Assembly (NCBI RefSeq): GCF_011516935.1
Contig: NZ_WOTF01000017.1
Location: 1 to 49,953, forward strand
Length of the DNA stretch: 49,953 nucleotides
Source of the DNA: Acetobacter farinalis
GTDB lineage: Bacteria; Pseudomonadota; Alphaproteobacteria; Acetobacterales; Acetobacteraceae
Direction: 5' to 3'
In this document: piece after piece, positions 36,956-44,555 of the stretch
How the letters are laid out: every line of letters starts with the position of its first letter
How positions within the stretch are numbered: position 1 is the stretch's first letter
Notes under the pieces: model-generated
The model's input: only the letters and a program-made list of their open reading frames with translations
The model's database searches: none
What the model was told of the DNA's origin: nothing
Program-made: the position numbers and the translations under genes

Positions 36956-37075
36956 CCCGGAGGCACCGTCCAGACTAGAAAAAGCATCTGGGGAAGCCGG
37001 TGAGAGTCCGGCACGGTCGCGCCACTGTATTCCGCCTGTTCGGGCGGAAAGTCAGACCTCCGGCATGTTCATTTT
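36956..37075 (+). ncRNA. Cobalamin riboswitch upstream of cbtB-cbtA
   Basis: The core reads GGGGAAGCCGGTGAGAGTCC, GGCACGGTCGCGCCACTGTA, then a short GC hairpin (TCCGCC..GGGCGGA) and the B12 box variant AAGTCAGACC. The sequence between core and B12 box is far shorter than in the metE riboswitch. It should turn the cobalt-transport genes down when cobalamin is plentiful. The left edge is approximate. Confidence 0.88.
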
Positions 37076-37115
37076 CTTCACCGCGGAACGCGCTTTTACC
37101 AGCGGAGCTTTTTTG

Positions 37116-37340
37116 ATGATGCACCCTTCCTCCCCCCGCGCCCGGGCCATTGCGGTTCCGGCTCCTGCTGCCATCCCACTTGGCGCGCTGCTGCCCTGGG
37201 CTGTGTTCGGCCTGCTGCTATCTGTGCTGATGCTGTATTTTGTGGGTGCGGAGCAGGGGGCTGTCTCCCTGATTTCCGGCCATGGCGTGCATGAATTTGT
37301 GCATGATGGCCGCCATCTTCTGGGCTTTCCCTGTCACTGA
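37116..37340 (+). CDS. cbtB: CbtB family protein, proposed cobalt transporter subunit
   Basis: Small membrane protein of 74 aa with one transmembrane helix (GALLPWAVFGLLLSVLMLYFV) and a His-rich C-terminus, HGVHEFVHDGRHLLGFPCH, the hallmark of CbtB and a likely metal-binding site. The frame is open from 36879, but that part lies over the riboswitch. The ATG at 37116 has GGAG 8 nt upstream; the next codon is also ATG. CbtA follows after 18 nt. CbtAB are assigned to cobalt uptake because they recur with B12 riboswitches and B12 genes, as here; transport itself is not biochemically settled. Confidence 0.9.
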   Translation: MMHPSSPRARAIAVPAPAAIPLGALLPWAVFGLLLSVLMLYFVGAEQGAVSLISGHGVHEFVHDGRHLLGFPCH

Positions 37341-37358
37341 ACCGCAGGGTTTTTCCTT

Positions 37359-38081
37359 ATGATTGCTGGACGTTTACTGGCACGCGGCATGATTGCCGGG
37401 TGCCTTGCGGCAGCGCTTGCCTTTGTGTTTGCCCGCCTGTTTGGTGAACCGCAGGTTGCGCTGGCCATTGCCTTTGAAGCCGCCCGCAGTGCTGCAGAAG
37501 GTGCCGCCCCCGAACCAGAGATGATCAGCCGCTCCGTACAGGCCAGCTATGGTCTGGCCACGGCCACATTGCTGTATGGCGCGGGGTTTGGCGGACTGTT
37601 TGCTCTGGTGTTTTCCTTTGCTTACGGGCGCCTGAGCCTGTGCTCCCCCCGTGTGCTGGCCCTGCTGCTGGCCGCAGCCGGATTTGTAGCGGTAGTGCTG
37701 GTGCCGGACCTGAAATATCCGCCCAATCCCCCCGCTGTGGGCAACCCCGCCACGCTGGGGCTGCGGACGGAAACCTATTTCGTGATGATTGCGCTTTCCA
37801 TCAGCTTCGCCGCCATTGGCTGCCTGATGGGCCAGAAAGTTGCGCAGATGCGGGATGCGTGGAGCGGCTGGCTGTGCGGGATTGCCGTTTTCATCCTGCT
37901 GGCGGCCCTGGTGCCGTATGGCCTGCCGAATGTGAATGAGGTGCCTGATGGCTTCCCCGCAGTTGTGCTCTGGCGCTTTCGGGAAGCAGCCATCGGGATG
38001 CAGGCCGTACTGTGGGGCAGTATGGGGCTGATTTTCGGGGCACTGGCCACCCCGGTTCTGGCCGCACGCGCCAGAGGGTAA
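37359..38081 (+). CDS. cbtA: CbtA family protein, proposed cobalt transporter subunit
   Basis: Integral membrane protein of 240 aa with about five or six helices. It begins RLLARGMIAGCLAAALAFVFARLFGEP, a typical CbtA opening, and has LVPDLKYPPNPPAVGNPATLG (a conserved loop) and ALVPYGLPNVNEVPDGFPAVVLWRFREAA near the end. It lies 18 nt downstream of cbtB under the same cobalamin riboswitch. No strong ribosome binding site precedes the ATG, so translation may depend on coupling. It is followed by a perfect 13-bp terminator dyad. Confidence 0.92.
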   Translation: MIAGRLLARGMIAGCLAAALAFVFARLFGEPQVALAIAFEAARSAAEGAAPEPEMISRSVQASYGLATATLLYGAGFGGLFALVFSFAYGRLSLCSPRVLALLLAAAGFVAVVLVPDLKYPPNPPAVGNPATLGLRTETYFVMIALSISFAAIGCLMGQKVAQMRDAWSGWLCGIAVFILLAALVPYGLPNVNEVPDGFPAVVLWRFREAAIGMQAVLWGSMGLIFGALATPVLAARARG

Positions 38082-38133
38082 CGCTTTAAGGCAGGGAGTA
38101 GTCATACGCACAAGGCTCCCCCTACCGCTCCTG

Positions 38134-38173
38134 AAAACCCTTGCACTGCAAGGACAGCCTGTGCAAGGGTTTT
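38134..38173 (+). terminator. Bidirectional-type terminator after cbtA
   Basis: AAAACCCTTGCAC (38134-38146) and GTGCAAGGGTTTT (38161-38173) are exact reverse complements with a 14-nt loop. A-run and T-run flank the stem, so it could stop transcription from both sides. Confidence 0.8.
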
Positions 38174-38208
38174 GTTACCATTTATGATCGACTCGTTTGA
38201 TAAGTAGC

Positions 38209-38217
38209 GGGGGGGGG
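38209..38217. repeat. G9 homopolymer before a small membrane ORF
   Basis: A run of about nine G ends 7 nt before the ATG at 38225. It sits where a Shine-Dalgarno would be, so length change by slippage could alter translation. Confidence 0.7.
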
Positions 38218-38224
38218 CAGGCAC

Positions 38225-38446
38225 ATGTTTGGAAAATGCAAGGCAAAGAGCATCAAACCCAACTCTCCGATGGATACCATTCCGGTTTTCGTGCCTCTTT
38301 TCATTTTACTTATTCAGGCTGTCTCCCAACTTCCTGTTACAGATTCTTACAAAAAACTGCTTGAGGGGGCCCTTGTTGGAACACAATTCCTGCTTGTGAT
38401 GGTTTTTTGCAGATACAAGACACGCGCAAAAAGTAAGAAATTCTGA
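38225..38446 (+). CDS. Small putative membrane protein, no family recognised
   Basis: Frame of 73 aa. It has a Lys-rich N-terminus (MFGKCKAKSIKPNS), one hydrophobic helix (TIPVFVPLFILLIQAVSQLPV), a short polar loop, a second hydrophobic stretch (LVGTQFLLVMVFC) and a strongly basic tail (RYKTRAKSKKF). This charge pattern is like that of a real small inner-membrane protein. A G-run sits in the ribosome-binding position. It lies between a terminator and a long dyad, outside any operon. Chance cannot be excluded, and I assign no function. Confidence 0.5.
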   Translation: MFGKCKAKSIKPNSPMDTIPVFVPLFILLIQAVSQLPVTDSYKKLLEGALVGTQFLLVMVFCRYKTRAKSKKF

Positions 38447-38453
38447 GGCTTCT

Positions 38454-38496
38454 TTCACACACTGGCCTGCTGTGATCCGGCGGGCCAGTGTGTGAA
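38454..38496. repeat. Perfect 14-bp inverted repeat after the small ORF
   Basis: TTCACACACTGGCC (38454-38467) and GGCCAGTGTGTGAA (38483-38496) with a 15-nt spacer, starting 8 nt past the stop codon of the small membrane ORF. The hairpin is very stable but has no T-run. Confidence 0.65.
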
Positions 38497-38803
38497 GTGG
38501 CCCTGAGCCCTGCAGCCATGACCTTATTGGCTGTGGCGAACAAACCCTTCAGGCCGGGCGGCTTCTCGTCGAATAAGGATTAACCCCAGTCTTCCATTAC
38601 GGAAAAGCCGGGACTCACAATCACCTTATGACTGGTGTGTGGATATACCGACACCTGCATAGATGTGCCCTTATATCGAAACCTTGTTAAAAAACAAAAA
38701 AGAGTCACGACGACCATAATTCGGGGTGAACGGTATCCTCAGCCTGGTCGGGGCGCTCATGCCGTGTGATGTCCACACTCCGTGGTGCGGCGGTGTTCGT
38801 ATT
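38497..38803. other. Intergenic region, nothing recognised
   Basis: About 300 bases between the dyad and the HxlR gene end. Both strands were read; no gene, tRNA or IS end is evident. An A-rich run (AAAAAACAAAAAAGAG) lies near 38690. Confidence 0.4.
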
Positions 38804-39190
38804 CTATTTCAAAGACTGTGCTTCTGATCTGGAGTGATCGTAACAGGACTGGGCAGCCAGAATACTGTCGATATTTGCGATGGACCACGTGCGCATGGTT
38901 TCCATCATGACGGCCAGAGAATGGCCCAGCGGCGTAATGGCATACGTCACGCTCACCGGCACCGTCGGTGCGACGCTGCGGGAGATGAGACCGTTTCGTT
39001 CCAGCCGGCGTAGCGTCTGGGTCAACACTTTTTGGCTGATGCCCTCAATCTCGCGCTTCAGTGCATTGAAGCGACGAGGAGCACTGTCAATGGCAATCAG
39101 CGCCAGCATCGACCATTTATCGGCAATCTGATCAAGCAGATGCCGGGTCGGGCAGGTCGCGGCAAATGGACCACGGGAATCTCGGGTCAT
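38804..39190 (-). CDS. HxlR-family transcriptional regulator
   Basis: Winged-helix regulator of 128 aa. The HxlR signature is visible: CPTRHLLDQIADKWSMLALIAI, RRFNALKREIEGISQKVLTQTLRRLERNGLISR, then VSVTYAITPLGHSL. The N-terminal Cys (ATCPTR) matches the redox- or quinone-sensing Cys of many HxlR proteins. The start at ATG 39190 has AAGGAAA upstream, and that stretch is duplicated in tandem. It diverges from an alpha/beta-hydrolase gene, with a palindromic site between them, the usual layout for an HxlR repressor or activator and its target. The inducer is unknown. Confidence 0.92.
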   Translation of the reverse strand: MTRDSRGPFAATCPTRHLLDQIADKWSMLALIAIDSAPRRFNALKREIEGISQKVLTQTLRRLERNGLISRSVAPTVPVSVTYAITPLGHSLAVMMETMRTWSIANIDSILAAQSCYDHSRSEAQSLK

Positions 39191-39192
39191 CT

Positions 39193-39214
39193 GGTTTCCT
39201 TGAGGTTTCCTTGA
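39193..39214. repeat. Tandem 11-bp duplication spanning the hxlR ribosome binding site
   Basis: GGTTTCCTTGA occurs twice head to tail (39193-39203, 39204-39214), followed by GGTTACC. On the - strand each copy carries AAGGAAAC, so the regulator has two Shine-Dalgarno-like sites. Confidence 0.8.
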
Positions 39215-39233
39215 GGTTACCAAAGCACATGCT

Positions 39234-39250
39234 GGTATCTTCTTGATACC
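39234..39250. promoter_or_regulatory. Probable HxlR operator
   Basis: GGTATC, TTCTT, GATACC: a perfect 6-bp dyad with a 5-nt spacer, in the 107-nt gap between the divergent hxlR and hydrolase genes. Short dyads of this kind are typical HxlR binding sites. Confidence 0.6.
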
Positions 39251-39297
39251 TATTGCTTCGTAGCGCACATGTCTACTCTCAGAGGAGAGCACCAGAC

Positions 39298-40134
39298 ATG
39301 ATCGAACGGCAGCACATCGCCACCAACGGCATTCATCTCAACGTCGCAACGCTGGGAGAAGGGCCAGCCATCCTGCTTCTGCACGGCTGGCCGCATACCG
39401 GAGCACTCTGGAACGGGGTGATGCCGCTTCTGGCTGAGGCCGGATTCCGCGTGGTTGCACCGGATCTGCGCGGACTGGGTGACAGTACCCGCGCCGACGA
39501 GGGCTATGACCTTGCAACGCAGGCCGACGATATGGCCGGTCTCCTCTCCGCATTGCAGATCGAACAGGCGATGGTTGTCGGGATTGATCTTGGCGTTGGC
39601 ATCGCCTGGATGCTCGCCATGCGGTACCCCACCCTGATCCGGCAGTTGGCGCTTTGCGAAGGCATGCTTGGTGATCTTCCGGGGGCTGAACGCTTTCTGG
39701 CACGTGGCGCACCGTGGTGGTTCGGCTTCCATAGTGTGCCGGGACTGGCGGAGGCCGTTCTTGAAGGGCATGAAGGCACGTACCTCGACTGGTTTTATAA
39801 GGATGTTCCGTCAATGGCTCCTGATATTCACAAGTCTTTCGTGGAGGCCTACACTGGACGTGAGGCACTGCGCTGCGGGTTCGAGCATTATCGGGCATTT
39901 CCTGAAAATGGCCGACAGATCAGGGCGATGCTGGCCAGTCATGAGAGCGTCAAACAGCCAACATTGGCGATAATTGGCGGCGTGGTGGGGGATGCCATTC
40001 ATGCCCAGCTTGCGCCGATCGCACCCGACCTTCATCGTGTCGATATCCCCAACTGCAAGCATATTGTGCCGCTCGAACAACCCCGCGCGTTTGCTGATAC
40101 GCTGATTGCGTTTGGTCGTCAGCTTAAGGGATGA
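39298..40134 (+). CDS. Alpha/beta-hydrolase (epoxide hydrolase/dehalogenase-like)
   Basis: Soluble hydrolase of 278 aa. LLLHGWPHTGALWNGVMPLL gives the HGWP oxyanion segment, followed by VVAPDLRGLGDSTR. The nucleophile-elbow position reads VVGIDLGVGIAWMLA, with Asp in GxDxG as in epoxide hydrolases and haloalkane/haloacetate dehalogenases rather than Ser. A late His lies in NCKHIVPLEQP. The substrate is not predictable from sequence. The ATG at 39298 follows GAGGAG and matches the family start. It is divergent from hxlR and probably controlled by it, suggesting a detoxification role (inference). Confidence 0.88.
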   Translation: MIERQHIATNGIHLNVATLGEGPAILLLHGWPHTGALWNGVMPLLAEAGFRVVAPDLRGLGDSTRADEGYDLATQADDMAGLLSALQIEQAMVVGIDLGVGIAWMLAMRYPTLIRQLALCEGMLGDLPGAERFLARGAPWWFGFHSVPGLAEAVLEGHEGTYLDWFYKDVPSMAPDIHKSFVEAYTGREALRCGFEHYRAFPENGRQIRAMLASHESVKQPTLAIIGGVVGDAIHAQLAPIAPDLHRVDIPNCKHIVPLEQPRAFADTLIAFGRQLKG

Positions 40135-40338
40135 AGAGAACAACAGGCGATCAGGCATAGAGAAAATACATTGTGTAACGGGTATTTTCAAAATTATTGT
40201 CGCGTTTTCTCACTCCCCCATGCGACAACTATCTGACCTCTTTCGTGAGGTCACCTGAAATGTGGCCTATACCTCAGAGCATTTTATGCGTTTTGGATTA
40301 TGAGGGCGACCGCCTTTCTGGGCATGACACCCCTGCGC

Positions 40339-41235
40339 TCATGATCCAGAGCGCTTGGCATCCTGCTGGCCACCTGATGGCAAGTCGTGCTCCGGGCTTC
40401 CCAGCATCCGGACGCGCCAGCGATCTGCCTGGCGGGTAAAGATGCTGAAGGTTTCTGGGGCGATATCCAGCCGGGCGTCCATATCCGGACCGCCGCCCAG
40501 AATGTGCGCGGCAAGGGCACGCACCACAGCCGGACGTACGACCATCAGCACAGTGCCGAAAAGAGAAATGGCGTGTTGCGGCGCGGGTTGGTCTGGCGTT
40601 TGCGGCGGTGTCTGCTCGGCTGTTTGCGGGGGGGGGTGCCGGGCTGTTTGCGGGACTGTTTTCTGGGCCGTTTGTGGGGGCGTTTGCGCGCCTGTCTGCC
40701 CGGATGTTGGGGAGCGTGCCGCGCCGTGTGACGACGGATCATGGGGGACATCGGCCTTCAGCCAGGCGCCGACCCGCGTGTGAAACTGGCGTGCGCTCTC
40801 GCCATCCGGCGGGGTGAAATCCGGGTCATGCAGCAGGTTGCCAAGCGCCTCGGCGGGAAGATCGCGCAGCGCCTGCCCGTGCCATGTGCCGTAATCACGA
40901 TCCCTGAGGGCGGCTATGCGGAGCAGATCGGGATATCTGGCGGGCTGGTGTTCCGCGTCCGGTCCGTGCCTGTTCTCATGCATGGACAGGAGGGTGCCCG
41001 AGATGTTTTCGGAACATGAAGAATTTTGGAAAATACCAGTGCAGAGAACATCCCCTGCCACAAAAACCTGCGAGGCATGCACGCGCGCAAGATGCTGCGC
41101 GAGTTCTGACACCCGAGGCGCAGAGAGTGTGCCCATGGCAGTCCGTTCCGGAATACGACCCTGCCGCACCGCATCTGGCAGGCCTGTGCTCAGGCAGACA
41201 AGCCTTACGGGTGTGGCATCTGCTCGGGCCGTCAT
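40339..41235 (-). CDS. Degenerate histidine-phosphatase (CobC/PGM-like) homologue
   Basis: Protein of 298 aa in the place where an alpha-ribazole phosphatase is often found. The fold is recognisable: VRLVCLSTGLPDAVRQGRIP, then LRDRDYGTWHGQALRDLP, DPDFTPPDGESARQFHTRVGAWL and LMVVRPAVVRALAAHIL. The catalytic positions are changed: RHG of the phosphate-binding motif reads STG, and the second catalytic His (usually THGG before VIRAL) reads RPA. A Pro/Gln/Thr-rich insert (repeats of PPQT) lies near residues 170-215 and contains a C9 tract on the coding strand. It starts at ATG 41235, overlapping the cobC stop by four bases. It may be a pseudoenzyme or a decaying gene. Confidence 0.8.
   Translation of the reverse strand: MTARADATPVRLVCLSTGLPDAVRQGRIPERTAMGTLSAPRVSELAQHLARVHASQVFVAGDVLCTGIFQNSSCSENISGTLLSMHENRHGPDAEHQPARYPDLLRIAALRDRDYGTWHGQALRDLPAEALGNLLHDPDFTPPDGESARQFHTRVGAWLKADVPHDPSSHGAARSPTSGQTGAQTPPQTAQKTVPQTARHPPPQTAEQTPPQTPDQPAPQHAISLFGTVLMVVRPAVVRALAAHILGGGPDMDARLDIAPETFSIFTRQADRWRVRMLGSPEHDLPSGGQQDAKRSGS
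40628..40636. repeat. G9 tract within the phosphatase-like coding region
   Basis: Nine G on the + strand (C9 in the coding strand) encode part of a Pro run in the PQT-rich insert. Slippage here would shift the frame before the C-terminal third of the protein. Confidence 0.7.
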
Positions 41236-42473
41236 GCCGTAGGGCCCGAAGTCCGCGCGGCCCATGCCTGCAAGGCAGTACCCAGCCGGGACCATGCCTC
41301 TTCCGATGCTGGCAGACCAAGACGGAGGCGGCCTGGTTGATCGGCAAAAATGCGGGTCACGAGGCCATAAGTGCAGAAATGATACCAGAGAGCCGGAGCC
41401 TCCGGATGCAGGACCAGTGTGAACAGACTGACCTGACCCGTATGACAAAGCCCTGCGGCATCCAGCAGGTGACTCAGGCGCGTATGAGCCGTGCAAGCCT
41501 GCCTTCTGGCTGTGCACAGCCATGCCGTGTCACGCAGGGCCTGCCGCCCCGCCGCCAGACCAAGACTGCCCACCGGCCATGCTCCCAGCAGTGCGCGGGC
41601 CTGCGCTGCGCGCTCCGGGTTGGCCAGCAAGAAGCCCAGCCGCACCCCCGGCAGCCCGTAGGTTTTGCCAAAAGAGCGCAACACCACAAGAGCCGAATGC
41701 GGCAGGAGGGGAGCGACACTTTCCTTCTCAAAATCCATGAACGCTTCATCGACTATCAGAACACTTCCCTGCTCTGCGCACTGATCAGCCAGACCACGCA
41801 GCCAGACTGCGGGCAGAAGGCGGCCATCGGGGTTGTTGGGGTTACAGACGACGCATACCGTTCCCGCCTGTCTGGCGGCGTGCTCCAGAGCCGCGGGGTC
41901 TGTCACCTGCTCTACCGGCACGCCCTGCAAGCGCCACGCCTGCGCATGGCCCGAATAGGTTGGCCCCAGCAGACACACGCGCCGCGCAGGCAGCAGGCGC
42001 GGCAGCAGGGAAATCAGGCTCTGGCTCCCGGCCCCGGCGACGACCATATCAGAGCTGGAAAGCCCGTACGCAGTGGCCGCGGCGGCCTGAAGATCGGCCT
42101 CCTCATACTCTTCGGGCAGGCGGGTAAACACGGCCGGGTCTGGCAGACTGAGCGGGTAGGCAAACGGGCTGATGCCGGTGGAGAGATCATGATGCGGCGT
42201 GGGCGCATCGGGGAAGTGCGCCATAATGGCACGGACCTGCCCGCCGTGGATAGGATGGGGGACGCCTTCTGGTGTGGAAAATTCTGGTGGAGGAGACACC
42301 ACAGCCGGGGGCACGTCCAGTGGCAGAGCACCGGGCCGGATAACGGGGGCAGAGACTGATGGCTGCGCAGGGATAGCGGCGGATGCTGGCGGCGTGATAG
42401 CCTGAGCTTCTCCCCGCAGATGCCCGGGCGCGTGTGCCCCGACCTGCCTGATCTGTGAGTCTGCTGCCCGCAT
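41232..42473 (-). CDS. cobC: Threonine-phosphate decarboxylase (CobC, aminotransferase fold)
   Basis: PLP enzyme that supplies (R)-1-aminopropan-2-ol phosphate for the B12 aminopropanol arm (CobC in the aerobic pathway, CobD in Salmonella). Recognisable parts: HHDLSTGISPFAYPL, AGAGSQSLISLLPRLL, GPTYSGHAQAW, VVCNPNNPDGRLLP, LIVDEAFMDF and RSFGKTYGLPGVRLGFLLA with the Schiff-base Lys. From the ATG at 42473 it has 413 aa, including about 80 Pro/Ala-rich N-terminal residues not usual for the family; a GTG at 42497 is also in frame. Its start overlaps that of divergent cobD in one CATG. It is translationally coupled to the phosphatase-like gene downstream. Confidence 0.9.
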   Translation of the reverse strand: MRAADSQIRQVGAHAPGHLRGEAQAITPPASAAIPAQPSVSAPVIRPGALPLDVPPAVVSPPPEFSTPEGVPHPIHGGQVRAIMAHFPDAPTPHHDLSTGISPFAYPLSLPDPAVFTRLPEEYEEADLQAAAATAYGLSSSDMVVAGAGSQSLISLLPRLLPARRVCLLGPTYSGHAQAWRLQGVPVEQVTDPAALEHAARQAGTVCVVCNPNNPDGRLLPAVWLRGLADQCAEQGSVLIVDEAFMDFEKESVAPLLPHSALVVLRSFGKTYGLPGVRLGFLLANPERAAQARALLGAWPVGSLGLAAGRQALRDTAWLCTARRQACTAHTRLSHLLDAAGLCHTGQVSLFTLVLHPEAPALWYHFCTYGLVTRIFADQPGRLRLGLPASEEAWSRLGTALQAWAARTSGPTA

Positions 42474-43461
42474 GGTGTTGTTCCCCCTGTCCGTCACTCT
42501 TCCCGTAGCGGCCCTTGCGGCGGTGCTTGAAGCCGCGTGGGGTTATCCGCCTGCCCTGCTGGCCGCCATCGGACATCCGGTGATGTGGATTGGCTCCTTG
42601 ATAGACAGGCTGGACACCACACTCAACCGGCCGGAGTTTTCCGAACGCAAGCGGCGCTGGCTGGGTGTGCTGGCGGTGGTCCTGATTGCGGGTATTCCTG
42701 TCTGGATAACAGGTGCGGTGCTGGATATGGGGTATCACTTTCTGCCTGCCCCCGCCATGCTCGGCGTGCAAGCGATGGCGGCCTGCACGCTGGTCGCGCA
42801 GAAATCCCTCTGGGTGCATGTGTGCGCCGTGGGCACGGGCCTGCGGCAGGACGGGCTGGCCGGGGGGCGGCAGGCCGTGGCACAGATTGTCGGGCGGGAT
42901 ACCGCCGCGCTGGATGAGGCCGGAGTTGTGCGGGCCGCTCTTGAAAGTCTGGCCGAGAATTTTTCGGATGGTGTGGTGGCCCCCCTGTTCTGGGCGGCAG
43001 TATTCGGCCTGCCGGGCGTGGTGTTCTACAAGGCGGTGAACACGGCAGACAGCATGATCGGGCACCTCACACCGCGCCATGCCGCCTTTGGCATGGCGGC
43101 TGCAAAGCTGGATGACGCTATTAATCTGCCTGCCTCCCGCCTTGCAGCCCTGTGCCTGATTCTGGCCGCCCCGGCCGAGCGCCGGACCGCCGCGCAGGAG
43201 GCTGTACGGCGGGATGCCCCCCGCCACCGTTCCCCCAATGCCGGGTGGCCGGAAGCCGCCATGGCCGGAGCGCTGGACCTTCGGCTGGCCGGGCCACGCC
43301 TCTATAAAGGGGTACGGGTAGAGGATGCCTGGATGGGGGCCGGAACACCGGACGCCACCGTGGCGGATCTGGACAGGGGGCTTGTGCTGTATCGCCGCGC
43401 CTGCCTTATTCTGACCGGGCTCTTGCTGGCTGGAGCAGTTCTCTCCATGATCCCGGCATGA
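42472..43461 (+). CDS. cobD: Adenosylcobinamide-phosphate synthase
   Basis: Integral membrane enzyme of 329 aa (CobD in the aerobic pathway, CbiB in Salmonella) that attaches aminopropanol or its phosphate to adenosylcobyric acid. Family motifs: GHPVMWIGSLIDRLD near residue 36, RDTAALDEAGVVRAALESLAENFSDGVVAPLFW (the conserved E.LAEN..DGV block), FYKAVNTADSMIGH and RLWDDAIN-like KLDDAINLPASRL. The start codon is ATG 42472 or the following GTG. It ends in a four-base ATGA overlap with bluB. Its promoter must lie inside the divergent cobC coding region. Confidence 0.93.
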   Translation: MVLFPLSVTLPVAALAAVLEAAWGYPPALLAAIGHPVMWIGSLIDRLDTTLNRPEFSERKRRWLGVLAVVLIAGIPVWITGAVLDMGYHFLPAPAMLGVQAMAACTLVAQKSLWVHVCAVGTGLRQDGLAGGRQAVAQIVGRDTAALDEAGVVRAALESLAENFSDGVVAPLFWAAVFGLPGVVFYKAVNTADSMIGHLTPRHAAFGMAAAKLDDAINLPASRLAALCLILAAPAERRTAAQEAVRRDAPRHRSPNAGWPEAAMAGALDLRLAGPRLYKGVRVEDAWMGAGTPDATVADLDRGLVLYRRACLILTGLLLAGAVLSMIPA

Positions 43462-44096
43462 CAGCCCCCCTCTTCTCCCCTGCCTTTCGTACCTCTCTGG
43501 ACCAGCTTTTCACCTGGCGGCGGGATGTGCGGCACTTCCGCACGGACCCGGTACCTGAAGCCGTGTTGACCCATTTGCTGGAGACAGCCTGTCTGGCGCC
43601 ATCCGTGGGGCTGAGCGAGCCCTGGCGCTTTGTGCGGGTGGATGCTCCGGCGCGCCGGGCTGCCATCCGGGAAAATTTTGCCCGCTGCAACACGGAAGCC
43701 CTGACCGGCCACAGCGGGGAAGACGCCCTGCGCTACGCCACACTCAAGCTGGCCGGGCTGGATGACGCCCCCCACCATATTGCAGTGTTCTGTGACACAA
43801 ACCCCGCACAGGGGCGCGGGCTGGGGCGTGGCACCATGCCGGAAACCACCGTGTGGTCTGCCGTCATGGCCATCCATACCTTCTGGCTTGCCGCCACGGC
43901 AGCCGGGGTGGGAGTGGGATGGGTGTCCATCCTGAACCCTGAAGAGGCCAGCCGCACGCTCTGCATCACGCCGGAATGGCAGTTTCTGGCGTATCTGTGC
44001 GTAGGATATCCGAAAGACCATGCGGACACGCCGGAACTGGAGCGGCGCGGGTGGGAGCAACGCAACCCGGCCCGTCGCCGCTGGATTGCGCGCTGA
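43458..44096 (+). CDS. bluB: 5,6-dimethylbenzimidazole synthase
   Basis: BluB, 212 aa, a nitroreductase-fold enzyme that cannibalises FMN with oxygen to make DMB, the lower ligand of cobalamin. Motifs: WRRDVRHFRTDPVPEAVL, ACLAPSVGLSEPWRFVRV (family P-S-V-G-x-S-x-P-W), PETTVWSAVMAIHTFWLAATAAGVGVGWVSIL and LCVGYP near the end. It overlaps cobD by four bases, so the two are coupled. Together with cobT and cobS it shows that this organism makes cobalamin with a DMB base rather than a pseudo-B12, and needs oxygen to do so. Confidence 0.95.
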   Translation: MTAPLFSPAFRTSLDQLFTWRRDVRHFRTDPVPEAVLTHLLETACLAPSVGLSEPWRFVRVDAPARRAAIRENFARCNTEALTGHSGEDALRYATLKLAGLDDAPHHIAVFCDTNPAQGRGLGRGTMPETTVWSAVMAIHTFWLAATAAGVGVGWVSILNPEEASRTLCITPEWQFLAYLCVGYPKDHADTPELERRGWEQRNPARRRWIAR

Positions 44097-44555
44097 CACA
44101 CCTCTCTCTTGGGCAGGCACATCACAATGCGCCCAAGGGCTGTTTTAAAAACGGGATCCATACTGCCAGACTGACAGTGTCCGGTCTGGCCTGACTTTTT
44201 CAAGGCAACCGTCTTTTTTATTGCCCTGACTTAAAACTGTCTTCCAAAGGGACTTTATAATCATTCCATATAAATTCAATGCATGTAATTGCAGGCATAA
44301 TTTGACAAATCCTGACTTTATCCCTCCTGATATGTCCGCTTTTGCGGGTTTTTGACCCACCAAAGAACCTTAAAGTTTTTTTTAATATTTCCGGTATATT
44401 CTCTATTTTTATAAATCCCCCCTGAAATCGCAGCATTATTCTTTCATGATATAATTAACAGTTTGTAATATTGATATGAATCAATGATCCCGCATCGGGT
44501 TCCCATTCAAAACGAGTTGTCTTTCATGATGTTTTACAAACTTTAAGGATAATTC
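44097..44555. other. Intergenic region between bluB and the porin
   Basis: About 460 bases, AT-rich in the second half. A 7-bp dyad (CTTGGGC 44108-44114, GCCCAAG 44131-44137) followed by GGCTGTTTT may terminate the cobD-bluB transcript. A small CCGC-TTTT-GCGG hairpin followed by GTTTTT lies near 44335. The rest should contain the porin promoter; frames on the - strand look random. Confidence 0.45.

Noticed and set aside
41016..42359. 447-codon + strand frame opposite cobC and the phosphatase-like gene
   Set aside because: Translation shows no family motif, while the - strand carries clear cobC motifs.
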